A stretch of 64,000 bases of DNA from Altererythrobacter sp. Root672 (GTDB taxonomy: Bacteria; Pseudomonadota; Alphaproteobacteria; Sphingomonadales; Sphingomonadaceae), in assembly GCF_001427865.1 (NCBI RefSeq), contig NZ_LMHH01000001.1:496001-560000 (forward strand). Direction: 5' to 3'. Positions 38,808-46,762 of this stretch are shown here, in pieces. The number at the start of each line of letters is the position of its first letter. The first letter of the stretch is position 1. The position numbers and the translations under genes were made by a program. Below the pieces are notes generated by a model. It was given only the letters and a program-made list of their open reading frames with translations. It was not told the origin of the DNA and made no database searches.

Positions 38808-40979
38808 TTACTTACCCGTCAAACCCCGCGCCTCAAGCAGCGGGTCAACCTGCGGCTCACGCCCGGCGAAGTCGCGGAAGGCCTTGAAGTAATCTTCCGT
38901 GCCGCCCTTGCTCAACACCGTCTCGCGGTAATGATCGCCGTTGGCGCGCGTCAGGCCGCCGTTGGCCTGGAACCAGGCGCGGCTGTCGCGGTCGAGCATC
39001 TCGGTCCACAGGTACGAATAGTAGCCCGCCGAATAGCCCGCCGGATCCGAGAAGATGTGGCGGAAGTACGAGCTGCGATAACGCGGCGGAACCAGGCCGA
39101 CTTCGAGCCCGAGCCGCTTGAGCGCGGCGGCCTCGAACTCATCGACCTTGGCCGGCGTGTCGATCGCGGCGGCTTGCGCCGGGGTCAGCGCGTGCCACTC
39201 CATGTCGAGCAGCGCAGCTTCGACCACTTCGCCGAACTCGTAGCCCTGGTTCCACTTGGAGGCGGCGTTGATCTTGTCGATCAGCTCGAGCGGGATCGTG
39301 GCGCCGGTCTGGTAGTGCTTGGCGTAATTCGCCAGCACTTGCGGGTCGCTGGCCCACATCTCGTTCACCTGGCTCGGATACTCGACGAAGTCGCGCGCGA
39401 CGTTGCCGCCCGAGGCGTAAGTCAGGTCCGACAGCAGATAGTGCAGCGCGTGGCCGAACTCGTGGAACATCGTGTTGACGTTGTCCCAGCTCACCAATTG
39501 CGGCTGGCCGTCGGCGGCCTTGGGGATGTTGAGCACGTTGTAGGCGACCGTCTTGGTGCCCTTGAGCTTGCTGAAGTCGACCAGGGTCGACATCCACGCA
39601 CCACCGCGCTTGCTGTCACGCTGGTAGGGATCGAAGTAGAACAGGCCGAGCTCGGAACCGTCGCGATCATAGACGGTGTAGGCCCACACGTCCGTATGCC
39701 ACACAGGCAAGTCGGTGCGCGGCTTGAAGCTGAGGCCGTAGAGCTTGTTGGCGGCGAAGAACACGCCGTCTTCCAGCACGTGACGGATCTCGAAGTAGGG
39801 CTTCACCGTCTCTTCGTCGAAGGCGTAGCGCTCCTTTTTCACCTTGTCGGCGTACATCTGCCAGTCCCACGGCTGGACCTGGAAGTTCTTGCCGTCGGCG
39901 GCGATGGCGGCGTTGAGCACGCCGGCCTCGGCACGCTGGCTCGCCGCGAGGGCGGGGACCATCTGGCGCATGAAGTCGAGCGCGGTCTTCGGCTCCTTCG
40001 CCATGCGGTCGTACATCGTGTATTCCGCCCAGCTGGAGTTGCCGAACAGTGCCGCTTTCTGGGCGCGGAGTTGCATGATCTCGGCGAGCAGCATGCGGGT
40101 GTCGTTGTCGCCGCCGGCGTCGGCGCGGTGCACGCTCTTCTCAAAGAGGGCCTCACGCGTGGCGCGGTCGGTCAGGGTCGAGAGCGAGGGCTGCTGCGTC
40201 GTGTTCTGCAGCGGGATCAGGTATTTCCCGGTGAGCCCGCGAGCCTCGGCCGCCTTTCCAGCTGCCGTGATCTCAGCCTCGCTGAGGCCAGCGAGTGCGG
40301 CCTTGTCGGACACAACCAGCGCGCTGGCGTTGGTCGCTTCGGTCAGTTTCTGTGAGTAGGCGGTGGTCAGTTCCGAAAGCTTGGCGTTGATCGCCTTGAC
40401 CTGCGTCTTCTGCGCTTCGGTCAGCTGGGCGCCGGCGTGGACCATGTCCTCGTAAGTGTTTTCGAGCAGCCAGGCGTCTTCAGGTGTCAGCGTCATGGCT
40501 GCGCGGTTGTCATAGACAGCCTTGACCCGGGCGAAGAGCGCGGGGTCGAGCTGGATCGCGTCAAAGTGCGCGGTCAGCTTGGGCGACATCTCCGCCTCGA
40601 CCGCATCGAGCGTGTCGTTGGTGTTCGCACCGATCAGCGTGTTGAACGCTGCGCTGACCCGGTTGAGCATCTCGCCCGACTGGTCGAGCGCGACGATCGT
40701 GTTCGCAAAGGTCGGGGCTTCCGGATTGGCGACGATCGCGGCGATTTCTGCCGCCTGGATTGCCATGCCCTGTTCGAAGCCGGGCTTGTAGTCGCCGTCC
40801 TGGATCTTGCTGAAGTCGGTCGTCTTGAACGGCAGCGTGCTTTCCTGCGCGAACGGGCCGGTCGCTTGCGGAAGGGCGGCAGCAGAGGCGGCAGTCATCG
40901 GCATCGGGGTCTCCGCGAGGGACGGGCTCGCAATCATCAACGCGCCAAGGGCAACGCCGGCGAATAAACGGATCATCAT
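38808..40979 (-). CDS. Exported M3 family peptidase (dipeptidyl carboxypeptidase type)
   Basis: The 723-residue zinc peptidase has a signal peptide (MMIRLFAGVALGALMIASPSLAE) and the M3 motif FHEFGHALHYLL near residue 510, with Glu further on (VEYPSQVNEMWA). The long helical N-terminal half and the GLFYFDPYQRDSKRGGAWMS region match Dcp/oligopeptidase A relatives. It probably removes dipeptides from C termini in the periplasm. A strong terminator follows. Tandem ATGs make the exact start uncertain by one codon. Confidence 0.93.
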   Translation of the reverse strand: MMIRLFAGVALGALMIASPSLAETPMPMTAASAAALPQATGPFAQESTLPFKTTDFSKIQDGDYKPGFEQGMAIQAAEIAAIVANPEAPTFANTIVALDQSGEMLNRVSAAFNTLIGANTNDTLDAVEAEMSPKLTAHFDAIQLDPALFARVKAVYDNRAAMTLTPEDAWLLENTYEDMVHAGAQLTEAQKTQVKAINAKLSELTTAYSQKLTEATNASALVVSDKAALAGLSEAEITAAGKAAEARGLTGKYLIPLQNTTQQPSLSTLTDRATREALFEKSVHRADAGGDNDTRMLLAEIMQLRAQKAALFGNSSWAEYTMYDRMAKEPKTALDFMRQMVPALAASQRAEAGVLNAAIAADGKNFQVQPWDWQMYADKVKKERYAFDEETVKPYFEIRHVLEDGVFFAANKLYGLSFKPRTDLPVWHTDVWAYTVYDRDGSELGLFYFDPYQRDSKRGGAWMSTLVDFSKLKGTKTVAYNVLNIPKAADGQPQLVSWDNVNTMFHEFGHALHYLLSDLTYASGGNVARDFVEYPSQVNEMWASDPQVLANYAKHYQTGATIPLELIDKINAASKWNQGYEFGEVVEAALLDMEWHALTPAQAAAIDTPAKVDEFEAAALKRLGLEVGLVPPRYRSSYFRHIFSDPAGYSAGYYSYLWTEMLDRDSRAWFQANGGLTRANGDHYRETVLSKGGTEDYFKAFRDFAGREPQVDPLLEARGLTGK

Positions 40980-41148
40980 GCAAAAGTCTCCAGGCCGCCG
41001 GGCAATTTGGCAAAGGCGGTTTCTCGGGAAACTTCCTTAGCGGTCACGCAAAAGCCACGTCAACCGCGCAGGGAAGTGTTTTCGTCTCGAATCCGAAATG
41101 GAGCGGGTTGTGCTTTTCGTTGAAATTCAAATGGGTTAACAATCTGGA

Positions 41149-41364
41149 ATGGCCGCACACACAGACGTTAAGGAACTCAATCTCCAACAACAGCTCGCTT
41201 CGATCCGTCGGGATCAGGCAGAGATTGATCAGTTGCAGGCCGAAGTTCGCAAACTCGCAGCCGAGACGAAAGTCATCTCGCCTGCGGTCATATTTCAGGG
41301 AATGATTGCCACCGCTGCCCTACTCGGCGCCGGCGCTGCGATTGCGAAGCTCTTCTTCCCCTAG
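41149..41364 (+). CDS. Small tail-anchored coiled-coil protein
   Basis: The 71-residue protein starts MAAHTDVKELNLQQQLASIR, continues with a Glu/Gln-rich helix of heptad character (residues 8-42, QAEIDQLQAEVRKLAAET), and ends in one hydrophobic helix (FQGMIATAALLGAGAAIAKL). That is the layout of a small membrane-anchored coiled coil. No clear ribosome binding site precedes the ATG. Its stop abuts the stop of the convergent thpR. Function unknown. Confidence 0.55.
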   Translation: MAAHTDVKELNLQQQLASIRRDQAEIDQLQAEVRKLAAETKVISPAVIFQGMIATAALLGAGAAIAKLFFP

Positions 41365-41910
41365 TCACTCCGGCGCAATGCCCTGCAACGGGTACTCCGC
41401 GATCGCTTCGTAGTGCGCACCCGTATGGCCGAGGTGGCTTTCGTAGAGCGTGAAGCCGTGGATATCCCACTCGGCGTGCATGTCTCCGAAAGAGGCGAGC
41501 CAGGCCCCGACCGGTCCGCTCGCGCGATTGAGGCGGGCTAGGGTTATGTGTGGAGTGAACTTGCGAGTCTCGCGCTCGAAGCCGACACTTTCGCACGCCC
41601 GCTCGACCTTCTGCCGCAGTGTCTCCAGCGGATCGGACGGCACGATCCGGGCCCACAGCGCGTGCGGATGGCCCTTACGCTCGAAGTGACCAACTCCCTC
41701 GATCCGGGCGGTGAAGGGCGGGGCCGAGATCCGCTCCAGCGCGGTTGCAAGGTCGTTGGCAACGGGCCGCCCGACTTCGCCGATGAACCGCAGGGTAAGG
41801 TGCAGGTTCGCCTCGTCCTGCCACCGCGCGCCTTCGATTCCCTCCATCGCATCGAGCAGCAGGTCGCCAACGTGCTCGGGCGGGCGGATGCCGATGAACA
41901 GCCTGTGCAT
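41365..41910 (-). CDS. thpR: RNA 2',3'-cyclic phosphodiesterase (LigT/ThpR)
   Basis: The 181-residue 2H phosphoesterase has both HxTx motifs, HLTL at residues 37-40 and HITL at 121-124, and the typical start MHRLFIGIRPPEHV. It opens 2',3'-cyclic phosphates on RNA ends. The frame extends 26 codons upstream with unlike sequence, so the start is set at 41910. It converges on the small coiled-coil gene with no gap. Confidence 0.92.
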   Translation of the reverse strand: MHRLFIGIRPPEHVGDLLLDAMEGIEGARWQDEANLHLTLRFIGEVGRPVANDLATALERISAPPFTARIEGVGHFERKGHPHALWARIVPSDPLETLRQKVERACESVGFERETRKFTPHITLARLNRASGPVGAWLASFGDMHAEWDIHGFTLYESHLGHTGAHYEAIAEYPLQGIAPE

Positions 41911-42066
41911 GTTCGTTCCCCTACGCCCTGGCGCGATCACTGACGAGCCCGGTTGGGTATAGCGCGCGCGCAATCTTTTCTCGTGCATCCGCTTATGTTT
42001 AGAGTAGCTTCCAAGCGGGTCGAGAGTCTTGCCAAAGCCACGGCGCTTGGCGGGCCAGGAGGGTCA

Positions 42067-42582
42067 GTGGGGCAGGTTCACTTCGAGAACGAAATGCTGC
42101 TGGCGGATCTCACCGCCAAGCAGCGTGACGTGCTCGATCTACTGATCGAACATAAGACCTCGAAGGAAATTGCCCGGCTGCTCGAGATCTCGCCGCACAC
42201 CGTCGATCAGCGCATTCAGTTCGCCAAGGATAAGCTCGGCGCTCGCTCGCGTAACGAGGCCGCGGCCGTCTATCGTCGGCTGGTCGAGACATACGGCCAA
42301 ATGACATATGAGAATTCCTGTATCGCCCTGACGGACATTGCGTTGGACAACGGTGCCGGGACGCAGGGTCCGCCCCCCAATTGTAGCCTTGGGGGGCGGA
42401 TTCAATCCGGCCAACCCGACAGTGCCGAGGTGGAATACCGGGTCGTCCCAGAGTTGTTCGATGGACGTTACGGGACGTTGGTCAGGCTAGGAGCGATCGT
42501 TGCGATCGCGCTGTTCCTGGTCTTTCTCGTGCTGGGCGGACTGGCCATCTTCTCCCAGCTCTCGGAGTTGATGGCCGCGTAA
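42067..42582 (+). CDS. Membrane-anchored LuxR-type HTH regulator
   Basis: An N-terminal LuxR/GerE DNA-binding domain (LTAKQRDVLDLLIEHKTSKE, then ISPHTVDQRIQFAKDKLGAR) occupies about residues 14-74 of 171. After a linker comes one C-terminal membrane helix (VRLGAIVAIALFLVFLVLGG), so it probably regulates from the membrane. There is no receiver domain. I chose the GTG at 42067 because AGGAGG lies 4 nt before it; ATG 41995 and TTG 41953 are open in frame but lack a binding site. A perfect 12-bp palindrome lies in the linker. Confidence 0.8.
   Translation: MGQVHFENEMLLADLTAKQRDVLDLLIEHKTSKEIARLLEISPHTVDQRIQFAKDKLGARSRNEAAAVYRRLVETYGQMTYENSCIALTDIALDNGAGTQGPPPNCSLGGRIQSGQPDSAEVEYRVVPELFDGRYGTLVRLGAIVAIALFLVFLVLGGLAIFSQLSELMAA
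42369..42400. repeat. Perfect 12-bp inverted repeat inside the LuxR-type gene
   Basis: TCCGCCCCCCAA (42369-42380) and TTGGGGGGCGGA (42389-42400) are exact complements around loop TTGTAGCC. The repeat falls in the linker between DNA-binding domain and membrane helix (encoding GPPPNCSLGG), where sequence can drift freely. No T-run follows. It may be an inserted mobile palindrome or an mRNA element. Confidence 0.65.
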
Positions 42583-42636
42583 CCAAGTTCGGACAACTCA
42601 TCGTCAAGCGATTTGGCCCACGCCAAGGGGGATACT

Positions 42637-42957
42637 ATGCCGATGACTGTTCCAGTTGCGCAGATGCGCATTGCTCGCGACATCAACGAAGCCGAAAAGG
42701 CGTTGGACGAGGCGCTCGTTCGCCAATCGTCGTTGTTCACTGCCATGGTGACGGCACGCCGCGAAACCGGGTGTGACCCATTTCTCGGGCACGAGGCACT
42801 TCTGCGCCTGGCGAAGTCGCAACAGGCGCTGCTTGAAGCGGGCGGCAACCTCGCCCGTGTGCACGGATCGTTGCTTGAGGTGCAAAAGGAAGTCTGCGGC
42901 GTGGACGAGTGTCCGCCCGACGGCGAGCGCAAGGCAACGAGCGCGCGTGCCGCCTAA
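42637..42957 (+). CDS. Small conserved protein next to the LuxR-type gene
   Basis: The 106-residue protein begins MPMTVPVAQMRIARDINEAE and is largely helical (LDEALVRQSSLFTAMVTARR, HEALLRLAKSQQALLEAGGN, LARVHGSLLEVQKEVCGVDE). There is no membrane segment. AAGGGGG 5 nt upstream fixes the ATG at 42637. It follows the anchored regulator by 54 nt on the same strand and may be its partner or target. Function unknown. Confidence 0.62.
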   Translation: MPMTVPVAQMRIARDINEAEKALDEALVRQSSLFTAMVTARRETGCDPFLGHEALLRLAKSQQALLEAGGNLARVHGSLLEVQKEVCGVDECPPDGERKATSARAA

Positions 42958-42997
42958 ACTTTTGATTTACGGCGGCAAGGCAGGCTAAGTCGCGAAC

Positions 42998-43447
42998 GTG
43001 TTCGGGTCCGCCAGCATCGTTTTCGCTCTCGTCCTTGCCGCCGGAGCCTTCGCCTTTCGTCGCGGAGGCCCGCCGGAGAAATACGCCGCGGCGATCATTG
43101 TCAGCTGGATCGCCGCGGATGCCGTCTATCACATGCTCATGGGCCCTTCCGGCTTTGACGAAGTCGATCCGGTGCACGTGGTGCTCGACGGTGCGGAGCT
43201 CGTCGCCATCGTGTGGCTCGCCCTCCGCGCCAACCGGTTCTGGCCGCTGTGGGCCGCTGCCGCTCAGCTGATCTGCGTGTCCGGCCACCTCGCGGCCTTC
43301 ATCGAGCCGGGCGGAATGCGCCGGGCTTACTGGGCCATGACCCAGCTACCGCAATACATCCAGCTCACCGCGCTGATATTCGGCGCGCTGGCACATGCCA
43401 GGAGGAAGCAGCGCCTGGGGCCTTACCGGAGCTGGCGGCTCGCCTGA
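42998..43447 (+). CDS. Four-helix membrane protein of unknown function
   Basis: The 149-residue protein begins at GTG 42998 and has about four hydrophobic segments: SIVFALVLAAGAFAF, AAAIIVSWIAADAVYHML, GAELVAIVWLALRANRFWPL and YIQLTALIFGALAHA. Between helices it has charged and His/Pro-containing loops. It follows the small helical protein by 40 nt. I do not recognise the family. Confidence 0.6.
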   Translation: MFGSASIVFALVLAAGAFAFRRGGPPEKYAAAIIVSWIAADAVYHMLMGPSGFDEVDPVHVVLDGAELVAIVWLALRANRFWPLWAAAAQLICVSGHLAAFIEPGGMRRAYWAMTQLPQYIQLTALIFGALAHARRKQRLGPYRSWRLA

Positions 43448-43528
43448 GGCGAGCTGAAGCGCATACCTCTCAGCCTCTGGACAGCGCCTAATGGTATCGT
43501 TAGCGCGCGTCTCAATAGGGAGGGGCGC

Positions 43529-44848
43529 ATTCAAAAAATCTGTTGGCTCGTCGCAGCCGCGCTTGCGGTCGCGACGCCCTGCGCTGCGCAGGATTCGCCG
43601 GAGGCTTCTGTCAAACTGACCGCGGTGGAGCTGTTCGGCTTCGCCGATCGCGCGCGTGCAGCCGGCGATTACACCGCGGCCGAAACCGCTTATCTCGCCC
43701 TCGCGCAAGACCCCGACTTGGAGTTGCAAACTGAGGCGCGCTTCCGCCTGGCGACGCTTTATGCCGACCAGATGGATCGCAAGCGTGATGCGGCGGTCCT
43801 GCTGCGCAGGATTCTCGACGACAAGCCAGAGGCAGCGCCGGTCAGGCTGAAGCTTGCCCAGATCCTCGCCGAATTGGGAGAATACCAGGCTGCCCGGCGA
43901 GAACTGCGTGCAGTGCAGGCCGGCGGCCTGCCGCCCGAAGTCGCCCAACTCGTCCGCTTCTACTCGAATGCGCTCAGCGCCACCAAACGCCTGGGCGGCA
44001 GCCTCGATGTGGCCATTGCGCCCAGCACCAATATTAACCGTGCCACTCGGTCCGATACGCTCGGCACCGTGATCGGCGACTTCACGCTCAGCGACGACGC
44101 GCAGGCGCAGTCGGGTGTCGGCCTTTCGCTCAAGGCACAAGGCTATGGTCGCGTGCCGCTCGACGCGAAGACGGACTTGCTGGTGCGGGTGAACGCCGCT
44201 GGCGATCTCTACCGCCGCTCGGAGTTCGACGATGTCACGCTGTCGGTGCAAGCGGGGCCGCAGTTCATCTCGGGCCGGGATCGCCTGGCACTGTCCGTCA
44301 CGGCCGGGCATCGTTGGTACGGGCTCGATCCTTACTCGGTATTCTACGGTGTGTCCGGTAACTGGGAGCACCCGCTCGACGACAAGACCCAGGTTCGCAT
44401 CGATGCCAGCGCGCTCAAGGACGACAACACGGTCAACCGCTTGCAGGATGCCGACCGCTTCACCGCCGCTGTAGGACTCGACCGGGCATTCGGCAGCACG
44501 ACCGGGGGAGGGGTGCGCCTGTTCGGCTCACGCGACGACGCACGCGACCCGGGCTATTCCAACACTTCGGGCGGCGGCAGTGTCTACCTCTACAAGGACG
44601 TGGAACGCACGACGGTGGTGGTCAACGCGGCCTACCGCCGGCTGGAAAGCGATGCCCGGCTGTTCCTCTATCCGGAGCGGCGCAAGGACGACAATCTCGA
44701 CCTGTCGCTCTCGGCCACCTTCCGCAGCCTGACCGTCAGCACTTTCGCCCCGCTCACGCGCGTTCGCTACGAGCGCAACTGGTCGACCGTCGGGATCTAC
44801 GACTACGACCGGGTTGCGGTCGAGTTCGGGGTGGTGTCGGCGTTCTAG
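43529..44848 (+). CDS. Slam/DUF560-like outer-membrane protein, ATT start likely
   Basis: The protein has an N-terminal TPR-like region (YTAAETAYLALAQDPDLELQ, then LRRILDDKPEAAPVRLKLAQ) and a C-terminal beta-barrel of ~280 residues ending in Phe (EFGVVSAF). This is the layout of surface lipoprotein assembly modifiers. The first usual start, GTG 43625, would leave no signal peptide. Upstream, the frame is open and encodes a good one (KICWLVAAALAVATPCAAQ) beginning at ATT 43529, with GGGAGGGG ending 3 nt before it and its GGAG core at 6 nt. No ATG, GTG or TTG in frame has such context, so I use the ATT. Length from there is 439 residues. Confidence 0.78.
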   Translation: MQKICWLVAAALAVATPCAAQDSPEASVKLTAVELFGFADRARAAGDYTAAETAYLALAQDPDLELQTEARFRLATLYADQMDRKRDAAVLLRRILDDKPEAAPVRLKLAQILAELGEYQAARRELRAVQAGGLPPEVAQLVRFYSNALSATKRLGGSLDVAIAPSTNINRATRSDTLGTVIGDFTLSDDAQAQSGVGLSLKAQGYGRVPLDAKTDLLVRVNAAGDLYRRSEFDDVTLSVQAGPQFISGRDRLALSVTAGHRWYGLDPYSVFYGVSGNWEHPLDDKTQVRIDASALKDDNTVNRLQDADRFTAAVGLDRAFGSTTGGGVRLFGSRDDARDPGYSNTSGGGSVYLYKDVERTTVVVNAAYRRLESDARLFLYPERRKDDNLDLSLSATFRSLTVSTFAPLTRVRYERNWSTVGIYDYDRVAVEFGVVSAF

Positions 44849-45066
44849 GGGGAGCGGCGCCTGGGCCCGTTCGGTATCGAATGTAGCGCTCTATTTCATG
44901 CCCAAGATCTGACCTGATTCCTCCGCACAGCTCCATCCCACCAAAAGGCCGGCCTGCTTACAAGAGTCGGCCTGCCCATTCTGCATCTAGGTAGTTGAAC
45001 TTATTGATAAAGCTCTGTCCCGGACCGACTGGAGCAGTTCAGCTGTCTAAACGAGGTGCGCTTGTG

Positions 45067-45996
45067 ATGATCAGACGTTCCCCGGGAGCCACTCTGACGG
45101 TCGCCGCCGGCCTAGCGTTGCTCGCTGCGCCGGCCACCGCGCAAGAACGCGCGGGCACTCTGGAAATCGGGCCTGAGTTCACCATCAGCGCATCCGTTAA
45201 TGGTGCGCCGATCACACTGCTTGTGCAGCCCGAATACACTGAGGCGCTGCGCCTTCTGAATGCCTCTAAGGCCCAGGAAATCGGCCTCAAACCTTCGATG
45301 ATGTACCTCGTCGAGAACGTTGGTCCGATCGAGCTTCTTGGCAAAAGCAAGAAGGTGACGCTGACGATCGAGGGCACGACGCACGACAAGCGGGTGGCGT
45401 GGTACGACACCGAGGTCACGACCAAAGCCGATGGAGTAATGACCCCCGGCGCGCTCCCTTACAGCCGAGTGGTCTTCCAACTCCGATCACCGACCGAAGG
45501 TGAGCAGGTGACAACCTTGCCGCTCGATCCAGTCCGCGAACGCTCATTCAAAGGTGGCCAAGCCTGGACCACCATCGCGGGACGCAAGGTCACTATCGCG
45601 TTCAATTTCGAGCGAGCACCAACACTCACCAATGCTTCCACCGGCAAGTTGCTTCTCGATGCCAGTGGCGGAAGCGTGGATACGCAAGGCATGGAAACTG
45701 AGGTCCGCTTGGGACTGATGAGACCGACCAATCTCATGCAGCTGAATTCACCTGTCAGCATCGGCGGCTTGGATCTGTCGATCCTAGCCGTGAGGACGGC
45801 TGACGACGGGCAGCTCGATCCGGGCACCGTGCGCCGTTCACCCGATGAGAATGAGATCGTGGTCGAAGCTGCGCCCGGCAAGACGCCCGATTACGAAATC
45901 GTCGTGGGAAGTGAGGACCTGAAACATTGCTCGAGCCTCACATATGACTTCGATGGAGGCACGCTGGCGATGAGCTGCATGCCTAGAGGAGGCTAG
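45067..45996 (+). CDS. Secreted protein resembling a retropepsin without the catalytic motif
   Basis: The 309-residue protein has a signal peptide (MIRRSPGATLTVAAGLALLA, cleavage near ATAQ). The segment SASVNGAPITLLVQPEYTEA followed by ASKAQEIGLKP has the strand pattern of a retropepsin-like domain, but where D(T/S)G is expected it reads QPEYT. The C-terminal part, IVVGSEDLKHCSSLTYDFDG then GTLAMSC, looks like the second conserved strand pair of such folds. It is therefore probably an inactive relative or a binding protein. Its end overlaps the convergent M50-like gene by 14 nt. A GTG one codon upstream is an alternative start. Confidence 0.6.
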   Translation: MIRRSPGATLTVAAGLALLAAPATAQERAGTLEIGPEFTISASVNGAPITLLVQPEYTEALRLLNASKAQEIGLKPSMMYLVENVGPIELLGKSKKVTLTIEGTTHDKRVAWYDTEVTTKADGVMTPGALPYSRVVFQLRSPTEGEQVTTLPLDPVRERSFKGGQAWTTIAGRKVTIAFNFERAPTLTNASTGKLLLDASGGSVDTQGMETEVRLGLMRPTNLMQLNSPVSIGGLDLSILAVRTADDGQLDPGTVRRSPDENEIVVEAAPGKTPDYEIVVGSEDLKHCSSLTYDFDGGTLAMSCMPRGG

Positions 45997-46762
45997 ACCA
46001 CTCCGCTTGCAGCTCCTGCCAGATGGCCCAACCGTCGTGTCCCTGCAGAGGGGCCATTGCCATCATCGCCCTTAGCTGACCAACGACCGCTGCAGGGAAC
46101 AGGACCGAGGGCCAACAGCCAATTCCTGCAAGCCCAACGAGGATGCCGCAGAACGCCGAGTGGATCGCTGGCCCAAACGCGTATGCGAGAATCCTGTCCG
46201 ACCGCGAAGCCTGACCAATCGGAGTGATGTCGACCACGAACGATGGTCCAACCCGCGAGACCCCTGCTCTGATCGACCCGACCGCGCCGGTCTTCGACAG
46301 ACAGACGGCGGCATGCCCCATTTCATGAGCTAGCCCGCCGGCGACGATAGCCAGGACGATTCCGGCAACGGCGCCTGCCCAATTGAGTGCCGTGACCAAG
46401 GGGAACGCCACAAGCGTGGCGGCCCACATGCCGGCACTGAACGCAAGCGTAATCCAAAGGGCCGGCCAGCCAACAACTCGTGTGAAGGGGGCGCACGCCA
46501 GCTCAACAATGTAAGAGGGCACCCGCAACACTCGGGCCCGCGGAACGACACCCTCACTGATAGCGCCTGCTGCCCATAAAGCGTTGAAGAGCGCCCGGCG
46601 AAAATCGTTCCGATCGACAGGCTGAAATCGGCGCAGGCGTTCAAGAACAAGCAGGTCCTCCCGGCCAAGGCCGCTCAGCTTCTTTCGCAGGGTTCCGATC
46701 GCCAAAACGGCAAAGCCCGGCCCCAGAAGAATGTCGTCACCTCTAAATGTGAATGAGGGCAT
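45983..46762 (-). CDS. Membrane HExxH protease, M50-like, with N-terminal winged-helix-like domain
   Basis: The 259-residue protein has HEMGH at residues 146-150 inside a hydrophobic segment, and PLQGHDGW near 238-245, the place of the third zinc ligand (DG motif) in M50 site-2 proteases. Hydrophobic helices cover about 83-145 and 195-235. The first 70 residues (FTFRGDDILLGPGFAVLAIG, then RNDFRRALFNALWAAGAISE) read like a small beta-hairpin plus winged-helix domain, reminiscent of RiPP recognition elements; this is inference. It overlaps the acyltransferase-like gene by 20 nt, so the two are cotranslated. Confidence 0.72.
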   Translation of the reverse strand: MPSFTFRGDDILLGPGFAVLAIGTLRKKLSGLGREDLLVLERLRRFQPVDRNDFRRALFNALWAAGAISEGVVPRARVLRVPSYIVELACAPFTRVVGWPALWITLAFSAGMWAATLVAFPLVTALNWAGAVAGIVLAIVAGGLAHEMGHAAVCLSKTGAVGSIRAGVSRVGPSFVVDITPIGQASRSDRILAYAFGPAIHSAFCGILVGLAGIGCWPSVLFPAAVVGQLRAMMAMAPLQGHDGWAIWQELQAEWSSLL

